Shown: positions 8,623-17,591 of the stretch, one piece after another
Numbering within the stretch: the first letter of the stretch is position 1
Layout: each line of letters starts with the position of its first letter
Source: Pseudoruminococcus massiliensis
GTDB taxonomy: Bacteria; Bacillota; Clostridia; Oscillospirales; Acutalibacteraceae
Reading direction: 5' to 3'
Assembly: GCF_900291955.1 (NCBI RefSeq)
Contig: NZ_OLMR01000003.1
Coordinates: forward strand, 62,001 to 126,000
DNA: 64,000 nucleotides
Notes under the pieces: generated by a model
The model's input: only the letters and a program-made list of their open reading frames with translations
The model's database searches: none
Told to the model about the DNA's origin: nothing
Position numbers and translations under genes: made by a program

Positions 8623-9807
8623 ATGTCAAAAGGAAAGTTCGGCGTACACGGAGGACAATATATTCCTGAAACGCTGATGAATGCCGTAATAGAACTTGAG
8701 GAGGCGTATAACAAATATAAAGATGACCCTGAATTTAATGCAGAGCTTGAAAGACTTAACAGAGAATATACAGGCAGACCATCACTTCTCTATTATGCAG
8801 AGCATATGACTAAGGATTTAGGTGGTGCTAAGATTTATCTCAAGAGAGAAGATTTAAACCACACCGGTTCACATAAGATAAACAATGTTATCGGACAAAT
8901 GCTTCTTGCTAAGCGAATGGGCAAAACTCGTGTTATAGCTGAAACTGGTGCGGGACAGCATGGTGTTGCAACTGCTACTGTTGCCGCACTTATGGGTATG
9001 GAATGTGAAATCTATATGGGCGAAACAGATACAGAGCGTCAGGCACTCAATGTTTATCGTATGGAGCTTCTTGGAGCAAAGGTTCACCCTGTAACAAGCG
9101 GTACAAAGACCCTTAAAGATGCTGTTAATGAAACCCTAAGAGAGTGGACAGCGAGAATTGATGACACACACTATGTTCTCGGTTCAGTTATGGGACCGCA
9201 CCCATTCCCAACAATAGTTCGTGATTTCCAATCTGTAATAAGTAAGGAAATTAAGAGTCAGATGCTCGAAAAAGAAGGTAGACTTCCTGATGTAGTTCTT
9301 GCTTGTGTAGGCGGTGGAAGTAATGCTATGGGTGCTTTCTATCACTTCATTGAAGATAAAGATGTACGCCTTATCGGTTGTGAGGCTGCTGGCAGAGGTG
9401 TAGATACTGGTCTTACCGCCGCAACAATAGCAAAGGGTACACTTGGAATCTTCCACGGAATGAAATCTTATTTCTGTCAGGACGAATTTGGTCAGATTGC
9501 ACCTGTTTATTCAATTTCAGCAGGTCTTGACTATCCTGGAATCGGTCCTGAGCACGCACATCTCCACGATATTGGCAGAGCAGAATATGTTCCTGTCACA
9601 GATGATGAGGCTGTCGATGCGTTTGAATATCTTTCAAGAATTGAAGGTATTATTCCTGCGATTGAAAGTGCTCATGCAGTTGCTTATGCAAAGAAACTTG
9701 CCCCAACACTCGGCAAGGATAAGATTATGGTTATAAATATCTCAGGCAGAGGAGATAAAGATGTTGCAGCGATTGCAAGATATAGGGGGAAGGATATTCA
9801 TGAATAA
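8623..9807 (+). CDS. trpB: Tryptophan synthase beta chain
   Basis: TrpB (394 aa) condenses indole and serine to tryptophan using PLP. Key elements: GQYIPETLM at the N-terminus, PLP lysine Lys85 in [21 protein letters not shown], phosphate-binding GGGSNAMG, and GRGDKD near the end. This is the TrpB1-type, alpha-subunit-partnered form. Its last 8 bases overlap the trpA start, as expected for an alpha2beta2 complex made in equal amounts. Confidence 0.96.
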   Translation: MSKGKFGVHGGQYIPETLMNAVIELEEAYNKYKDDPEFNAELERLNREYTGRPSLLYYAEHMTKDLGGAKIYLKREDLNHTGSHKINNVIGQMLLAKRMGKTRVIAETGAGQHGVATATVAALMGMECEIYMGETDTERQALNVYRMELLGAKVHPVTSGTKTLKDAVNETLREWTARIDDTHYVLGSVMGPHPFPTIVRDFQSVISKEIKSQMLEKEGRLPDVVLACVGGGSNAMGAFYHFIEDKDVRLIGCEAAGRGVDTGLTAATIAKGTLGIFHGMKSYFCQDEFGQIAPVYSISAGLDYPGIGPEHAHLHDIGRAEYVPVTDDEAVDAFEYLSRIEGIIPAIESAHAVAYAKKLAPTLGKDKIMVINISGRGDKDVAAIARYRGKDIHE

Positions 9808-10576
9808 GCTAAGCAAAGCATTTGAAAAAGGAAAAGCATTTATACCTTTTGTTACAGCAGGCGACCCTGACCTTGAAACCACCGAGAAAGTAATTCTCGC
9901 TATGGCAGAGGTCGGTGCAGACCTTATAGAAATCGGAATCCCATTTTCCGACCCTGTTGCAGAAGGAATTGTTATTCAAAAGGCTGATGAAAGAGCCTTA
10001 GCAAGTGGTACAACAACAGATAAGATTTTCGATATGGTTAAATCTATCAGAGCAAAGACAGATATTCCGCTTGCATTTATGACTTATATAAATCCGATTT
10101 TCGTATATGGCAGTGAACGCTTTATTAAAAATTCCAAGGAATGTGGAATTGACGCACTTATAGTTCCTGATTTGCCATTTGAGGAAAAGAACGAGCTTTC
10201 AGGACTCTGCAAGGCTAATGATGTTCGTCTTATATCTCTTGTTGCACCAACATCTCACGAAAGAATAGCTACAATCGCAAAAGAAGCAGAAGGCTTTGTG
10301 TATGTAGTATCATCACTTGGTGTTACAGGTGTAAGAAGTGAGATAAAGACAGATATAGGAGAAATGGTAAAGCTTATCAAGCAAGCTAAGGATATTCCTT
10401 GTGCTGTTGGCTTTGGTATTTCTACACCAGAACAAGCTGCGAATATGGCAAAGCTTTCAGACGGTGCAATCGTAGGAAGTGCAGTTGTCCGCATAATTGA
10501 GAAGTATGGTAAGGAGAGCGTAATGCCAGTTGCTGATTATGTTAAGGAAATGGCAGATGCAGTACATAATATCTGA
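9800..10576 (+). CDS. trpA: Tryptophan synthase alpha chain
   Basis: TrpA (258 aa) cleaves indole-3-glycerol phosphate to indole and G3P. The catalytic Glu is Glu44 in [11 protein letters not shown]. The position equivalent to E. coli Asp60 is Glu55 (DPVAEG), a conservative change that I believe occurs in other Firmicutes. The phosphate-loop region ([20 protein letters not shown]) is intact. I chose ATG 9800 because GGGGGAAGGA lies just upstream; it overlaps trpB by 8 bases. It is the last gene of the operon and is followed by a terminator. Confidence 0.95.
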   Translation: MNKLSKAFEKGKAFIPFVTAGDPDLETTEKVILAMAEVGADLIEIGIPFSDPVAEGIVIQKADERALASGTTTDKIFDMVKSIRAKTDIPLAFMTYINPIFVYGSERFIKNSKECGIDALIVPDLPFEEKNELSGLCKANDVRLISLVAPTSHERIATIAKEAEGFVYVVSSLGVTGVRSEIKTDIGEMVKLIKQAKDIPCAVGFGISTPEQAANMAKLSDGAIVGSAVVRIIEKYGKESVMPVADYVKEMADAVHNI

Positions 10577-10605
10577 GTTTATTTAAAGTAAAATGAATTT
10601 TTATA

Positions 10606-10636
10606 GCAGGTGATAAGAAGATTATCACCTGTTTTT
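10606..10636 (+). terminator. Terminator of the trp operon
   Basis: CAGGTGATAA pairs with TTATCACCTG around a short GAAGA loop and is followed by TTTTTG. Confidence 0.9.
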
Positions 10637-10664
10637 GTTGCAAGCATTAAATTTTTATTTTCTC

Positions 10665-10744
10665 TTGACATCTCTTAGTTTATAGAGTATCGTAATTATA
10701 TATGTGTTATTACTGTTGTAATAATTTATCGTAGTAAATTATTA
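10665..10744 (+). promoter_or_regulatory. Promoter plus 10-bp inverted repeat upstream of an amino acid ABC transporter
   Basis: TTGACA (10665-10670) and a -10 like TATCGT (10688-10693) have 17-bp spacing. A perfect inverted repeat TAATAATTTA / TAAATTATTA with a 6-bp loop is at 10719-10744 and abuts the AAGGAG ribosome binding site (10745-10750). It could be an operator or an RNA hairpin next to the ribosome binding site. Confidence 0.6.
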
Positions 10745-10756
10745 AAGGAGAATAGT

Positions 10757-12268
10757 ATGAAAACCAAAATTAAAAGAACGATAGTGTGTTTATTAGCTGC
10801 TATCACATTCATTATGACATTTCAATGTCTGATTTGTTCAGCAACAAATGACAGAGAAGAATTTACCATAGGTTTTGACGCAGAATTTCCGCCATATGGA
10901 TATAAAAGCGAAAGTGGCGAATATGTAGGTTTTGATATAGACCTTGCTCAAGAGGTTTGTAATCGTAAGGGTTGGACACTTAAAAAACAGCCTATTGAAT
11001 GGAATTCTAAAGATATGGAATTGAGTTCAGGTTCTATTGATTGTATATGGAATGGCTTTACAATGAATGGCAGAGAATCAAAGTATACTTGGAGTACGCC
11101 ATATGTAGATAATTCTCAGGTTGTTATTGTAAAAGCTGATTCTGATATTAAAGAATTATCAGACCTTTCTGGAAAGATAGTTGCTGTTCAAGCTGATAGT
11201 TCCGCTCTTGCTGCTCTGACTAGCGATGATGCCACAGCTGAAAACAAGAAATTAGCAAAATCTTTCGCGGAACTTCAACAGGTTGGAGATTATAATAGTG
11301 CATTTATGAATCTCGAATCTGGTGCAGTGCAAGCAATATGTATGGATATTGGCGTTGCAAATTATGAGATTAAATCTCGTGGCAATAAATTTAAAATGCT
11401 TAATGATAAGATTTCCACTGAAAAGTATGCTATCGGATTTCAGCTTGGTAATATAGAACTAAGAAATGAGGTTCAAGGTGCTCTCCTCGAAATGCTGTCT
11501 GATGGAACATTTGAGGAGATTGCTAAAAGGTGGGGTTTGGAAGAAAGCGTTTGTCTTTCAGCAGATGATAAGTACATAGACAGCACTGACACTTCAACGA
11601 CAAATGATGATTTCTGGCAGCAGCTTGGTCAGATAACAGTACAGCTTTTAGAAGGCTTGCTTGCAACCTTGACAATATTTGTGCTTACATTACTTTTCTC
11701 ACTTCCACTTGGCTTGCTTGTTGCAGCAGGTAGAATGTGTAAAATTGCACCAATACGCTGGCTTGTGAAAATATATATTTCGATAGTAAGAGGAACACCT
11801 CTTATGTTACAACTTTTGGTTGTATTCTTTGGTCCTTATTATCTCTTTGGCATAGAGCTTTCATCAAGTTATCGTTTCTATGCGGTAATTATTGGTTTCT
11901 CAGTAAACTATGCGGCGTATTTCGCAGAAATTTATCGTTCTGGTATTCAGGCTGTACCTAAAGGTCAATATGAAGCTTGTACTGTTCTTGGATATAGCAG
12001 AACACAGACTTTCTTTAAGATAATTTTCCCGCAGATGGTAAAGAATATTATTCCATCAGTAACCAATGAAGTTATTACACTTGTTAAGGATACATCACTT
12101 GCATTCGCACTCTCATATACAGAAATGTTTACTATTGCAAAGCAGATTGCAGCATCTAAAACTACAATTATGCCATTGTTCATAGCAGGTGTATTCTACT
12201 ACATTTTCAATTTTATAGTTGCGTTCATAATGGAAAGAATCGAAAAGAAAATGAATTATTACAAATAA
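10757..12268 (+). CDS. Amino acid ABC transporter: fused substrate-binding protein and permease
   Basis: This 503-residue protein joins two parts of a polar amino acid importer. Residues 1-30 are a signal/anchor helix. Residues ~35-265 are a family 3 solute-binding domain (FTIGFDAEFPPYGYKSESGEYVGFDIDLAQ region). Residues ~290-500 are a HisM/GlnP-type permease with the EAA-loop-like segment GQYEACTVLGYSRTQTFFKI. Such GlnH-GlnP fusions are common in Firmicutes. The ATPase follows 14 bases later. The substrate could be glutamine, arginine, cystine or an aromatic amino acid; location after the trp operon is suggestive only. Confidence 0.88.
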   Translation: MKTKIKRTIVCLLAAITFIMTFQCLICSATNDREEFTIGFDAEFPPYGYKSESGEYVGFDIDLAQEVCNRKGWTLKKQPIEWNSKDMELSSGSIDCIWNGFTMNGRESKYTWSTPYVDNSQVVIVKADSDIKELSDLSGKIVAVQADSSALAALTSDDATAENKKLAKSFAELQQVGDYNSAFMNLESGAVQAICMDIGVANYEIKSRGNKFKMLNDKISTEKYAIGFQLGNIELRNEVQGALLEMLSDGTFEEIAKRWGLEESVCLSADDKYIDSTDTSTTNDDFWQQLGQITVQLLEGLLATLTIFVLTLLFSLPLGLLVAAGRMCKIAPIRWLVKIYISIVRGTPLMLQLLVVFFGPYYLFGIELSSSYRFYAVIIGFSVNYAAYFAEIYRSGIQAVPKGQYEACTVLGYSRTQTFFKIIFPQMVKNIIPSVTNEVITLVKDTSLAFALSYTEMFTIAKQIAASKTTIMPLFIAGVFYYIFNFIVAFIMERIEKKMNYYK

Positions 12269-12282
12269 GGAGGGGAAATACT

Positions 12283-13047
12283 ATGAATTTATTAGAAGTT
12301 AAAAATATCAGCAAGAGCTTTGACGATTTACAGGTTCTTAAAGATATAAGTCTTTCTGTAAATGAGAAAGAAGTTGTTTCTATACTTGGCCCATCTGGTT
12401 CTGGTAAGTCAACTTTTTTGAGATGTATGACATTTCTTGAAAAAATTGATGACGGAAGTATGAACTTCTGCGGAGAAGAGGCTGTAAATTCTGAGAGCGG
12501 TTATCCAGTTTATGCTAATAAGAAAAAGCTAAAACAGATACAGGGATATTTTGGCTTGGTTTTTCAGAATTTTAATCTTTTCCCACATTATTCAGTTATG
12601 AAAAATATATGTGATGCTCCTATCCATGTTCAAAAAAGAAATAAAGATGAAGTAGCTGAAGAGGCAAAGGAGCTTCTAAAAAAAATGGGACTTGCTGATA
12701 AAGCAGACTATTATCCTTATCAGCTTTCAGGAGGTCAGCAACAAAGAATTGCAATAGCGAGAGCATTAGCGATGAAGCCTAAGATGTTGTTTTTCGATGA
12801 GCCTACATCAGCCCTTGACCCTGAACTTACAGCAGAAATTTTAAGTGTTCTCAAGGCTTTAGCAGCAGAAAAAATGACTATGATAATAGTTACACACGAA
12901 ATAGATTTTGCGAGAAGCGTTTCTGATAGAGTTGTATTTATGGATAAGGGTCTTATTGTTGAAGAAGGTTCGCCTAAAGATGTTATTGATAATCCTAAGA
13001 ATGAACGCACAAAAACTTTCTTGAAAAAAATGCAGGCTGAACTTTAA
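12283..13047 (+). CDS. Polar amino acid ABC transporter ATP-binding protein (GlnQ/HisP type)
   Basis: A 254-residue ATPase with Walker A GPSGSGKST, Q-loop VFQNFNLFPH, signature LSGGQQQR, Walker B MLFFDEPTSALDPE and H-loop VTHE, diagnostic of the PAAT family. It has a ~15-residue insertion before the Q-loop (around residues 65-85, SESGYPVYANKKK), seen in some GlnQ-like proteins. It pairs with the fused binding protein-permease directly upstream. The start has AAGGAGGGG. Confidence 0.92.
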   Translation: MNLLEVKNISKSFDDLQVLKDISLSVNEKEVVSILGPSGSGKSTFLRCMTFLEKIDDGSMNFCGEEAVNSESGYPVYANKKKLKQIQGYFGLVFQNFNLFPHYSVMKNICDAPIHVQKRNKDEVAEEAKELLKKMGLADKADYYPYQLSGGQQQRIAIARALAMKPKMLFFDEPTSALDPELTAEILSVLKALAAEKMTMIIVTHEIDFARSVSDRVVFMDKGLIVEEGSPKDVIDNPKNERTKTFLKKMQAEL

Positions 13048-13079
13048 GTTATTAATAAGATTAATATTATACAATTTTT

Positions 13080-13120
13080 ATAACCGTTTTGCTATACTTG
13101 TTAAGTGAAACGGTTATTTT
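13080..13120 (+). terminator. Intrinsic terminator
   Basis: ATAACCGTTT pairs with AAACGGTTAT and is followed by TTTT. It closes the two-gene amino acid transporter operon. Confidence 0.8.
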
Positions 13121-13170
13121 CTGTTTTATATGATTTTTGAAGAAATTTGCTTAAACTTTTAAAAAAAAGA

Positions 13171-13199
13171 TTGAGTTTTTATATATCTTGTTATATAAT
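13171..13199 (+). promoter_or_regulatory. Promoter of the TrpXYZ-like transporter
   Basis: TTGAGT at 13171-13176 and TATAAT at 13194-13199 with 17-bp spacing. The predicted leader is only about 40 nt, too short for a T-box. Confidence 0.8.
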
Positions 13200-13248
13200 A
13201 GATTATGTTGACTTTTCTAAACACAAATGTACATTAGGAGGAAAAAAT

Positions 13249-14259
13249 ATGAAAAAATCTAAGAAAATTTTAAGTATGGGACTTGCGGCTCTTACCGCTC
13301 TTACAATGTCTATAAGTATGACAGGCTGTGGAAGTTCTGATTCATCAGTATCTTCAGTAGATGGAAATTCAGATAACAGCAAGGTGTATAATATTGGTAT
13401 TTGCCAGCTCATACAGCATGAGGCTCTTGACGCAGCTACAAAGGGCTTTAAAGATACTTTAACAGAGAAACTTGGTTCAAAAGTTAAATTTGACGAACAA
13501 AATGCACAGGGTGATTCAGCAAACTGTACAACAATCTGTAATCAGTTTGTTTCATCAAATGTTGACCTTATTCTTGGCAATGGTACAGCAGCTTTGCAGG
13601 CAGCTTATACAAACACAGATAAAATTCCAGTTCTTGGAACATCAATTACAGACTATGCAACTGCTCTTGATATAAAGGACTGGACAGGTGTTTCTAATAT
13701 GAATGTTTCAGGTACATCAGACCTTGCACCACTTGAAGAGCAGGCTAAGATGCTTAATGAAATTTTCCCTGACGCTAAAAATGTTGGTATCCTTTATTGC
13801 TCAGCAGAGGCTAACTCTAAATATCAGGCTGATACAATTACACCTTTCTTAGAGAAATTTGGATATAAGGTTAGCTCATATACATTCTCTGATTCTAATG
13901 ATATTGCAGCTATTGCTAAAGATGCTTGTGATAAGAATGATGTGCTTTATATTCCAACAGATAATACTGCTGCAAATAATACTGGAATAATCAACAATAT
14001 TGCTATTGCTGCAAAGACTCCTATAATTGCAGGTGAAGAGGGTATCTGTAAGGGTTGTGGCGTAGCAACACTTTCTATCAGTTATTATGAGCTTGGTCAA
14101 AAAACAGGTGAAATGGCATATGATATTCTTGTAAATGGCAAAGATATTTCTAAAATGGAAATCAAATCTGCACCTAATGTCACAAAAATGTATGATGCAG
14201 AAAGATGCAAAGAACTTGGTGTAAAGATTCCTGATGGTTATACCGCTATTAAAAAATAA
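13249..14259 (+). CDS. ABC substrate-binding lipoprotein (TrpX-like, PF04392 type)
   Basis: A 336-residue exported lipoprotein: basic start MKKSKK, hydrophobic stretch, lipobox MTGC near residue 25, then a Ser-rich linker. The mature part (NIGICQLIQHEALDAATKGF, GNGTAALQA, VGILYCSAEANSKYQ, GEEGICKGCGVATLSISYYELG) matches the ABC_sub_bind family, which includes the streptococcal tryptophan-binding protein TrpX. ATG 13249 has AGGAGG at the right distance. It forms an operon with a BPD_transp_2 permease and an ATPase. Placement near the trp operon makes tryptophan or another aromatic a plausible ligand (inference). Confidence 0.85.
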   Translation: MKKSKKILSMGLAALTALTMSISMTGCGSSDSSVSSVDGNSDNSKVYNIGICQLIQHEALDAATKGFKDTLTEKLGSKVKFDEQNAQGDSANCTTICNQFVSSNVDLILGNGTAALQAAYTNTDKIPVLGTSITDYATALDIKDWTGVSNMNVSGTSDLAPLEEQAKMLNEIFPDAKNVGILYCSAEANSKYQADTITPFLEKFGYKVSSYTFSDSNDIAAIAKDACDKNDVLYIPTDNTAANNTGIINNIAIAAKTPIIAGEEGICKGCGVATLSISYYELGQKTGEMAYDILVNGKDISKMEIKSAPNVTKMYDAERCKELGVKIPDGYTAIKK

Positions 14260-14285
14260 AAAATAAAACATATGGAGAATCAGTT

Positions 14286-15248
14286 ATGGATATTGTTTCA
14301 TACTTTTCATCCTTAGATTTCATGAGCTTCCTTAATGCACTTCCTGGAAATATAGCACAGGGAATCATTTGGGGCTTGATGGGTTTAGGAGTATTTATAA
14401 CTTATAAACTTCTGCATTTTGCAGATTTGAGTGTTGATGGTTCATTTGCAACTGGTGGTGCAGTTACTGCTATTATGCTGATAAACGGTTGTCCGATATG
14501 GGTTGCTATGCTTGTAGCTGTTGCGGCGGGTCTACTGGCTGGTTTGGTCACAGGCTTGCTACATACACTTCTTGGAATACCTGATATTCTTTCAGGTATT
14601 CTTACACAGATTGCATTATATTCTATAAATTTGAATATAATGGGAAAATCAAACCTTCCAATAAGTTATAGAAACTATTCATTAGTTATTTCAGCAAGTA
14701 ATATTAATATGGCAATCATAATTGCACTTATAGTGGTTGCAATTGTTATAGTTGCTATGTATTGGTACTTTGGCACAGAGCAAGGAACAACTATTCGTTC
14801 AACAGGAAGTAACCCAGCTATGAGTAAGGCTCAAGGTATAAACATAAACTTCACAAAGGTTATTGCACTTGCACTTTCTAATGCAGTTGTCGCATTCTCT
14901 GGCTCAATCTTTTCACAATATCAAGGATTTGCTGATGTAAATATGGGCAGAGGTGCAATAGTTATAGGTCTTGCTGCTGTCATTATTGGTGAAGTTCTTG
15001 GAGAAGCAATTTTCCGCAAGCATATAAATTTTATTATCAGACTCATTTTTGTTATTGTTGGTGGAATACTCTATTATATCGCAATGGGAATAGTTCTTTG
15101 GCTCAAGATGCCAACAGACGATACAAAGCTATTTACAGCAATTATAGTTGCTATTTTCCTTGCTGTTCCGAATATTCGTAGTAGAGCTACAAATTCCTTT
15201 AAAAAGGTAGCAAAGCAAAATTCTAAAGCACAAAAAGTGGAGGGTTAA
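14286..15248 (+). CDS. ABC transporter permease (BPD_transp_2 family, TrpY-like)
   Basis: A 320-residue polytopic permease of about eight or nine helices. It contains LLHFADLSVDGSFATGGA near the N-terminus and AVVAFSGSIFSQYQGFADVNMG in the middle, both typical of the LivH/RbsC-like permeases that partner ABC_sub_bind proteins. It ends in a basic tail. It lies 26 bases after the binding protein and 3 bases before the ATPase gene. Confidence 0.88.
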   Translation: MDIVSYFSSLDFMSFLNALPGNIAQGIIWGLMGLGVFITYKLLHFADLSVDGSFATGGAVTAIMLINGCPIWVAMLVAVAAGLLAGLVTGLLHTLLGIPDILSGILTQIALYSINLNIMGKSNLPISYRNYSLVISASNINMAIIIALIVVAIVIVAMYWYFGTEQGTTIRSTGSNPAMSKAQGININFTKVIALALSNAVVAFSGSIFSQYQGFADVNMGRGAIVIGLAAVIIGEVLGEAIFRKHINFIIRLIFVIVGGILYYIAMGIVLWLKMPTDDTKLFTAIIVAIFLAVPNIRSRATNSFKKVAKQNSKAQKVEG

Positions 15249-15251
15249 TAA

Positions 15252-16049
15252 ATGCTTGAAATTAAAGAAATTTACAAAACCTTCAACAAAGGCACAGTCA
15301 ATGAGAAACACGCTCTTAATGGAGTAAATCTTACACTTAATGAGGGAGATTTCTGTACAGTTATAGGTGGTAATGGAGCAGGAAAGTCTACAACACTTAA
15401 TGCTATTGCAGGTGTATGGCCTGTTGATAGCGGAGCTATAATAATTGATGGCAAAGATGTTTCTGGACTTTCTGAGCATAAAAGAGCACCTTATCTTGGA
15501 AGAGTTTTTCAGGACCCTATGACTGGAACTGTTGCTGATATGGAAATCATAGAAAATCTTGCTCTTGCTGCTCGCAGAGGTAAACGTAGGGGTCTTTCTT
15601 GGGGTGTAAAAGCTAAAGAAAGAGAAAAGTATAGAGAACTCCTTGCAGAGTTTGAACTTGGTCTTGAAGATAGAATGAGTTCTAAGGTTGGACTTCTTTC
15701 AGGTGGTCAGCGACAGGCTATAACACTTCTTATGGCTACATTGCAAAAACCAAAGCTTTTATTGCTTGATGAACACACAGCAGCACTTGACCCTAAAACA
15801 GCTTCAAAGGTTCTTGAGCTGAGTGACAAAATTATCAAAGAAAATAATCTCACAGCTCTTATGGTTACACATAATATGAAAGATGCTATTGTTCATGGCA
15901 ATCGTCTTATAATGATGAATAACGGAAAGGTAATTCTTGATATTTCTGGCGAAGAAAAGAAAAAACTTACAGTTGATGAGCTTCTTAAGAAATTTGAGAT
16001 GGTAAGTAATTCTAAGCTTGAAAATGACCGTATGCTTCTTTCAAATTAA
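15252..16049 (+). CDS. ABC transporter ATP-binding protein (TrpZ-like)
   Basis: A 265-residue ATPase: Walker A GGNGAGKST, Q-loop VFQDPM, signature LSGGQRQA, H-loop VTHN. Walker B reads LLLLDEHTAALDPK, with His in place of the usual Pro after the catalytic Glu; I recognise this DEHTAALDP form as typical of ATPases paired with ABC_sub_bind importers. It is the last gene of the three-gene importer, followed by a terminator shared with the convergent lysR-type gene. Confidence 0.9.
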   Translation: MLEIKEIYKTFNKGTVNEKHALNGVNLTLNEGDFCTVIGGNGAGKSTTLNAIAGVWPVDSGAIIIDGKDVSGLSEHKRAPYLGRVFQDPMTGTVADMEIIENLALAARRGKRRGLSWGVKAKEREKYRELLAEFELGLEDRMSSKVGLLSGGQRQAITLLMATLQKPKLLLLDEHTAALDPKTASKVLELSDKIIKENNLTALMVTHNMKDAIVHGNRLIMMNNGKVILDISGEEKKKLTVDELLKKFEMVSNSKLENDRMLLSN

Positions 16050-16065
16050 CAAATAATATTAAATA

Positions 16066-16118
16066 GTCACTTTTGTTTATATTGTTTATATATAAAAACA
16101 AAAGTGACATTATTTTTG
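16066..16118. terminator. Bidirectional terminator
   Basis: GTCACTTTTGTTT pairs with AAACAAAAGTGAC, with T-rich sequence following on the + strand and A-rich sequence preceding. It separates the convergent ABC and LysR genes. Confidence 0.8.
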
Positions 16119-16127
16119 AGACAATTA

Positions 16128-17027
16128 TTATTGGATATATTGCTTAAGGGCTTCTATATAAGCAATAGTTAAATGGCTGAAACTTGATTTTTGATGTGTG
16201 ACTATGCCAATGTGCATATTTCCTTCTTTGATTAGTGGTACGGAGGCGATATTGCCATTAAGTTCTTCATCAATAACTCCACTACAAACTGTATAACCAT
16301 TTAAACCAATGAGCAAATTAAATAGAGAGGCTCTATCACGAACCCTTATGTTTTTAGGTCTTTCTACAATGCTGAAAATCTCTTCGGAATAGTAAAAAGA
16401 ATTATGTTCACCTTGCTCAAATGATAAATATGGGTATTTATCAAGCTCTTCCATAGTAACAGATTCTCTATTTGCCAATGGGTGGCTTTTGCTGATAAAT
16501 ATATGGGGTTGTGCAACAAAAAGCTCAGTAAATTTCAAGCCTTTAGATTTAAGAATTTTCTTAAGGACAACTTCGTTAAAACTATTCATATATAAAATGC
16601 CGATTTCGCTTTTCATATTAGCAACATCTTCTATTATCTCGTAAGTCTGAGTTTCTCTTAGAGAAAAATCGTATTTATCACCACCATATTCTTTTACAAG
16701 GTCTACAAAGGCATTTACAGCAAATGAATAGTGTTGAGTTGATATACAGAATTGTTTTTTAATTATAGAGTTTGTATGCTTATATTTTTCTTCCAATAAA
16801 TTAGCTTGCTCAAGGACTTGCCTCGCATAAGACAAGAACTGTTCACCATCTTTTGATATTGTTATTCCTTTATTTGTACGAACAAAAATAGTAATTCCCA
16901 TTTCTTTTTCAAGCTCTTTAATAGCTTTAGTAAGGCTTGGTTGAGATATATATAATTCATTTGCAGCTTCTGTGATAGTGCCTTTTTCGGCAACCATAGC
17001 TGCATACCTTAATTGTAAAAGTGTCAA
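16128..17027 (-). CDS. LysR-family transcriptional regulator
   Basis: A 299-residue LysR regulator. The N-terminal winged helix (residues ~1-65) includes LRYAAMVAEKGTITEAANEL and QPSLTKAIKELEKEMG with the usual FVRTNKGITI wing. The C-terminal effector domain is family-typical. It is divergently oriented to the NSS symporter across a 564-bp gap, the classical arrangement for a LysR regulator and its target. Its own promoter is visible upstream. The effector cannot be read from sequence; an amino acid is plausible from the neighbours. Confidence 0.92.
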   Translation of the reverse strand: MTLLQLRYAAMVAEKGTITEAANELYISQPSLTKAIKELEKEMGITIFVRTNKGITISKDGEQFLSYARQVLEQANLLEEKYKHTNSIIKKQFCISTQHYSFAVNAFVDLVKEYGGDKYDFSLRETQTYEIIEDVANMKSEIGILYMNSFNEVVLKKILKSKGLKFTELFVAQPHIFISKSHPLANRESVTMEELDKYPYLSFEQGEHNSFYYSEEIFSIVERPKNIRVRDRASLFNLLIGLNGYTVCSGVIDEELNGNIASVPLIKEGNMHIGIVTHQKSSFSHLTIAYIEALKQYIQ

Positions 17028-17059
17028 TCATAACGCCTCCAATAAATTTTCACGCATTA

Positions 17060-17088
17060 ATTATACTTTAAAATCAATATGTTTTCAA
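17060..17088 (-). promoter_or_regulatory. Promoter of the LysR-type gene
   Basis: On the minus strand TTGAAA (17083-17088) and TATAAT (17060-17065) are 17 bp apart, about 30 bp from the start codon. Confidence 0.7.
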
Positions 17089-17426
17089 TATTAAAAAGCA
17101 TAAACTGTGAGTGTATCCATAGTGACGATTTCCTTTGGTAACTTAATTCTACTACGAAATCGTTTCTATTGAGAGATTATTTTTTATTATTTCATCTTAA
17201 TTTTACAATCTGCGAGTTTAAAAACCGCTCTCAAGTAATTAAAAATTGAAAGCGATTATTTAGATTTTGTCAAGAAAAGTTAAGAAATCCAGATTTTATT
17301 AATCATGGTGTACCCTCGGTTAGTGAACTTGTAATGGGTTATATAGAGTATATTTATATTTCACCCCGATTGATTACATTATTTTTTGTTTACTCATTAA
17401 AACCCTGGAAGTTTATTAATATTTAG
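17089..17426. other. Intergenic stretch between LysR and NSS genes
   Basis: There is no credible gene here. A hairpin CGCTCTCAA / TTGAAAGCG (one mismatch) lies at 17226-17254. The rest is AT-rich with no known riboswitch signature that I recognise. It probably holds LysR-type operator sites, but I cannot pick a T-N11-A motif with confidence. Confidence 0.4.
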
Positions 17427-17560
17427 TTGAGAAGTAGGACTATTAATGATATAATAATATGGTGTATTTTGATGGAAATTTTAGCTTTTTAAATCTATAA
17501 GATTTTAATTTATGTAGGGGGTACATTAATATACAGCTAAAAATTTTCAAAAATATGCTA
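17427..17560 (+). promoter_or_regulatory. Promoter and structured leader of the NSS symporter gene
   Basis: TTGAGA (17427-17432) and TATAAT (17450-17455) with 17-bp spacing imply a leader of about 130 nt. In it GAAATTTTAGCT (about 17474-17485) and AGCTAAAAATTTTC (about 17537-17550) can pair as a long stem that encloses a second hairpin AAATC-tataa-GATTT. This is a structured 5' UTR of no class I recognise. Confidence 0.55.
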
Positions 17561-17591
17561 GCATAAAATAATAGGAGGATTAAGTTGATTT

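Noticed and set aside
13200-13248. A possible T-box leader for the TrpXYZ-like importer
   Set aside because: The leader from the visible promoter is about 40 nt and no TGGNACCGCG element is present.
13147-13248. 34-residue N-terminal extension of the TrpX-like lipoprotein
   Set aside because: It spans the promoter and the AGGAGG site; the lipoprotein signal begins at ATG 13249.
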